Origin: Anastatus disparis
Lineage: Eukaryota; Arthropoda; Insecta; Hymenoptera; Eupelmidae
Length of the DNA stretch: 64,000 bases
Direction: 5' to 3'
NCBI GenBank assembly: GCA_017163975.1
Contig: JAFFSR010000237.1
Location: 5,146,001-5,210,000 of the forward strand
The notes under the pieces are model-generated. The model saw only the letters and a program-made list of their open reading frames with translations, did not search any database and had not been told where the DNA came from. Below are positions 63,168 through 64,000 of this stretch, in pieces. The translations under genes were made by a program, and so were the position numbers. Position 1 is the first letter of the stretch; every line of letters starts with the position of its first letter.

Positions 63168-64000
63168 TTAGTAAAATATGTAATGATTAGTTAAGTCAGA
63201 TTCAGTACAATTGGGTTTGTCAGATGATCCAATGTGAAAAAAGTGTTATTTTATTTTTTTAGGGTGATAATATAACCAGAGAAATTAAGTAAGTTTATAA
63301 TTCTAATATAAAACTTGATTCATATAAAAAACTAATTCGAAAGAAGAGTACGTCGTATTTATGTTCCAGGCTTGTTTCAAGCATCGTAATATTTTTTTCT
63401 ACAAAATTTTGAAAAAAGCCATTTTATTTCGGACTATCGTTCGATTTATTGAAAGTTACAAACTATTATTTGTAAATTTAATGCTTTTCTTTTTCAACTA
63501 GCATCCGCTTTATGACCCTGGAGTTTTTGAACTAATTATTTCAGAGGATTTTTGTCCAAAGTATACAAAAGTTAAGATTAAAACTTTTCTATTAAAAAAC
63601 AAACAGCTCAATTTGTTCAAAAGTTGCGAAAGAATAGAGATAAAGTAAAAATTTAACTCAAAATTTTATCTTAATTTTTATTCTATATTAACTTTAGAAC
63701 AAATTAAGTTTTTTGAAAAAATTTGTTTTTTTTTAATCGAAATGTTTAAAAGATCTTAAGTTTAATACCTATGATAAAAATCTAAAATAAGTTAAGCTTA
63801 AAATAGACCTTAAAAATTATATAACTTTAAATAAAAAATATATAAAAAACTTAAAAATTCATTAAAAAATAGAGCACTGGACTGAACAGAAGCAAGCCGT
63901 TCATAATTTTCTTTTTCTTTTTAATTTGTTTAATAAAAATAAATATATGAACAGCTTTCATTGAAATAAATTTAAATTAACAATCTTTCTTCTGACCAAT

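Larger units (their letters stand above)
33071..64000. other. Region upstream of the first coding exon; no recognisable gene
   Basis: These 30.9 kb contain repeats (listed separately) but no coding sequence that I recognise on either strand. They probably include the promoter and perhaps 5'-UTR exons and a long first intron of the receptor gene, though no transcription start can be fixed from sequence alone. GA or CT runs recur (38516-38529, 41873-41889, 48456-48484, 52916-52932, 60001-60018 and the 60070-60270 block). Such runs can bind GAGA-type factors in insects, but they are also common as plain microsatellites. GC-richer islands lie near 42210-42330, 53030-53080, 54390-54500 and 60450-60560. 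Open frames of 60-97 codons here look like chance or low-complexity sequence; the single longer one (41067-41582) is listed apart. Confidence 0.6.

Noticed and set aside
1..64000. CRISPR arrays, bacterial operons, phage, retroviral or reverse-transcriptase genes
   Set aside because: I found no regularly spaced direct repeats with unique spacers, no ribosome-binding-site-led gene clusters and no polymerase, integrase or capsid motifs on either strand.

Overview
This is a strongly AT-rich piece of animal nuclear DNA, almost certainly from an insect. It has no operons, its only recognisable coding sequence is split by very long introns, and it is full of microsatellites, tRNA-derived SINEs and short inverted-repeat transposons. 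The one gene I can identify lies on the minus strand and encodes the 5' part of a nicotinic acetylcholine receptor alpha subunit. It matches the insect alpha1 type (ALS in Drosophila) in the N-terminal helix, the loop D segment and the WNPDDYGG block. The signal segment starting at the second methionine (MATAI...) resembles hymenopteran alpha1 proteins, so a wasp, bee or ant relative is a reasonable guess, but that is inference from memory.

Layout, read along the minus strand (right to left). About 30.9 kb (33071-64000) has no recognisable coding sequence; it is probably upstream DNA and/or a 5'-UTR intron. The first coding exon is at 32789-33052 (signal peptide and N-terminal helix). Intron 1 is 23,567 bp (9222-32788). 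A 45-bp exon lies at 9177-9221. Intron 2 is 9,113 bp (64-9176). The start of the third coding exon is at 1-63 and runs off the window. All junctions are phase 0 with GT/AG borders, and the joined reading frame gives 124 consecutive receptor residues.

The non-coding part holds five copies of a tRNA-derived SINE (2.3, 15.0, 39.3, 57.2 and 63.1 kb), two of them with good target-site duplications. It also holds a 353-bp hAT-type MITE with a perfect 8-bp duplication (29.1-29.4 kb). Several palindromic or terminal-inverted-repeat elements are present (37.5, 44.1-44.7 and 51.6 kb). A degenerate 28-bp minisatellite occurs in both orientations (36.06-36.42 kb). A previously unfamiliar dispersed repeat has four diverged copies (18.99-19.20, 23.82-24.16, 27.96-28.21 and 47.45-47.79 kb); they share a conserved 3' tail and a short conserved peptide frame, which suggests the decayed 3' end of a protein-coding mobile element. 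Two CTCF-like motifs lie just upstream of the first coding exon in convergent orientation.

I found no second gene with convincing support, no functional tRNA or rRNA gene, no CRISPR array and no viral or bacterial gene. The most interesting material is the four-copy coding-like repeat family, the nested palindromic elements at 44.1-44.7 kb, and the CTCF-like sites associated with the minisatellite.
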